From Clostridiales bacterium (GTDB lineage: Bacteria > Bacillota_A > Clostridia > Christensenellales > CAG-917), in contig JAITEJ010000162.1 in assembly GCA_031282095.1 (NCBI GenBank), positions 1-6,704 on the forward strand: 6,704 nt of DNA. The letters are read 5' to 3'. This document shows positions 6,015 through 6,704 of this stretch, piece by piece. Each line of letters starts with the position of its first letter. Position 1 is the first letter of the stretch. The notes beneath the pieces are model-generated. The model did no database searches. It saw only the letters and a program-made list of their open reading frames with translations, and had not been told where the DNA came from. The translations under genes and the position numbers were made by a program.

Positions 6015-6066
6015 ATTAAATTTTCTGGTTCGCGGCTTACAGACGCGGTTTTTGCTTGTTTTTTGT

Positions 6067-6095
6067 TTGACTTATATAATTTAAATATATATAAT
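6067..6095 (+). promoter_or_regulatory. Near-consensus sigma-A promoter for nifJ
   Basis: The -35 box TTGACT (6067-6072) and a perfect -10 TATAAT (6090-6095) are separated by exactly 17 bp of AT-rich DNA. Transcription would start near 6102, giving a leader of about 85 nt. Only one position departs from consensus, so strong constitutive expression is expected, fitting a central fermentative enzyme. Confidence 0.8.
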
Positions 6096-6162
6096 ACTAG
6101 CGAATTACAATACGGTGCGCAAACGGATACTTTGTGTAAGAAAAATTTTACGGCGGATATGA

Positions 6163-6704
<542 letters not shown>

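Overview
The window looks like chromosomal DNA from an anaerobic, low-to-mid GC Bacillota (Clostridia-type) organism. The evidence is a complete group II ECF vitamin-transporter module of Firmicutes type, the start of a pyruvate:ferredoxin oxidoreductase, Gram-positive style GGAGG ribosome binding sites, and a membrane-embedded M28 peptidase of a kind common in Clostridia. The exact lineage cannot be read from the sequence.

Layout, left to right. Positions 1-561 (minus) hold the N-terminal part of an M28-family metallopeptidase that runs off the left edge. It has its own promoter (722-750) and a leader of about 150 nt with an attenuator-like inverted repeat. Positions 562-1020 are non-coding and include a degenerate repeat array with a period of about 65 bp. 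Next come an ECF transporter S component (1021-1743, minus) and, just upstream of it, a lipoprotein with a transcobalamin-like/DUF4430-type domain (1867-2343, minus). A 341-bp spacer with a second, 84-bp-period repeat separates this pair from ecfT (2685-3530), ecfA2 (3523-4425) and ecfA1 (4459-5352), all minus and tightly packed. An 834-bp divergent spacer (5353-6186) carries two more repeat arrays and a near-consensus promoter (6067-6095). That promoter reads right into nifJ (6187 onward, plus), which is cut by the right edge.

How the genes work together: EcfA1, EcfA2 and EcfT form the energising module of an ECF importer. The S component provides substrate specificity. The lipoprotein would sit on the outer face of the membrane and could hand a ligand to the S component. 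Because the lipoprotein resembles the C-terminal domain of transcobalamin and intrinsic factor, a corrinoid is the most natural guess, but the substrate is inference and no cobalamin riboswitch was recognised. The flanking M28 peptidase and PFOR appear to be separate transcription units.

The most unusual feature is that each of the three long spacers holds a degenerate tandem repeat with a 65-84 bp period (four arrays in all), not explained by any gene.
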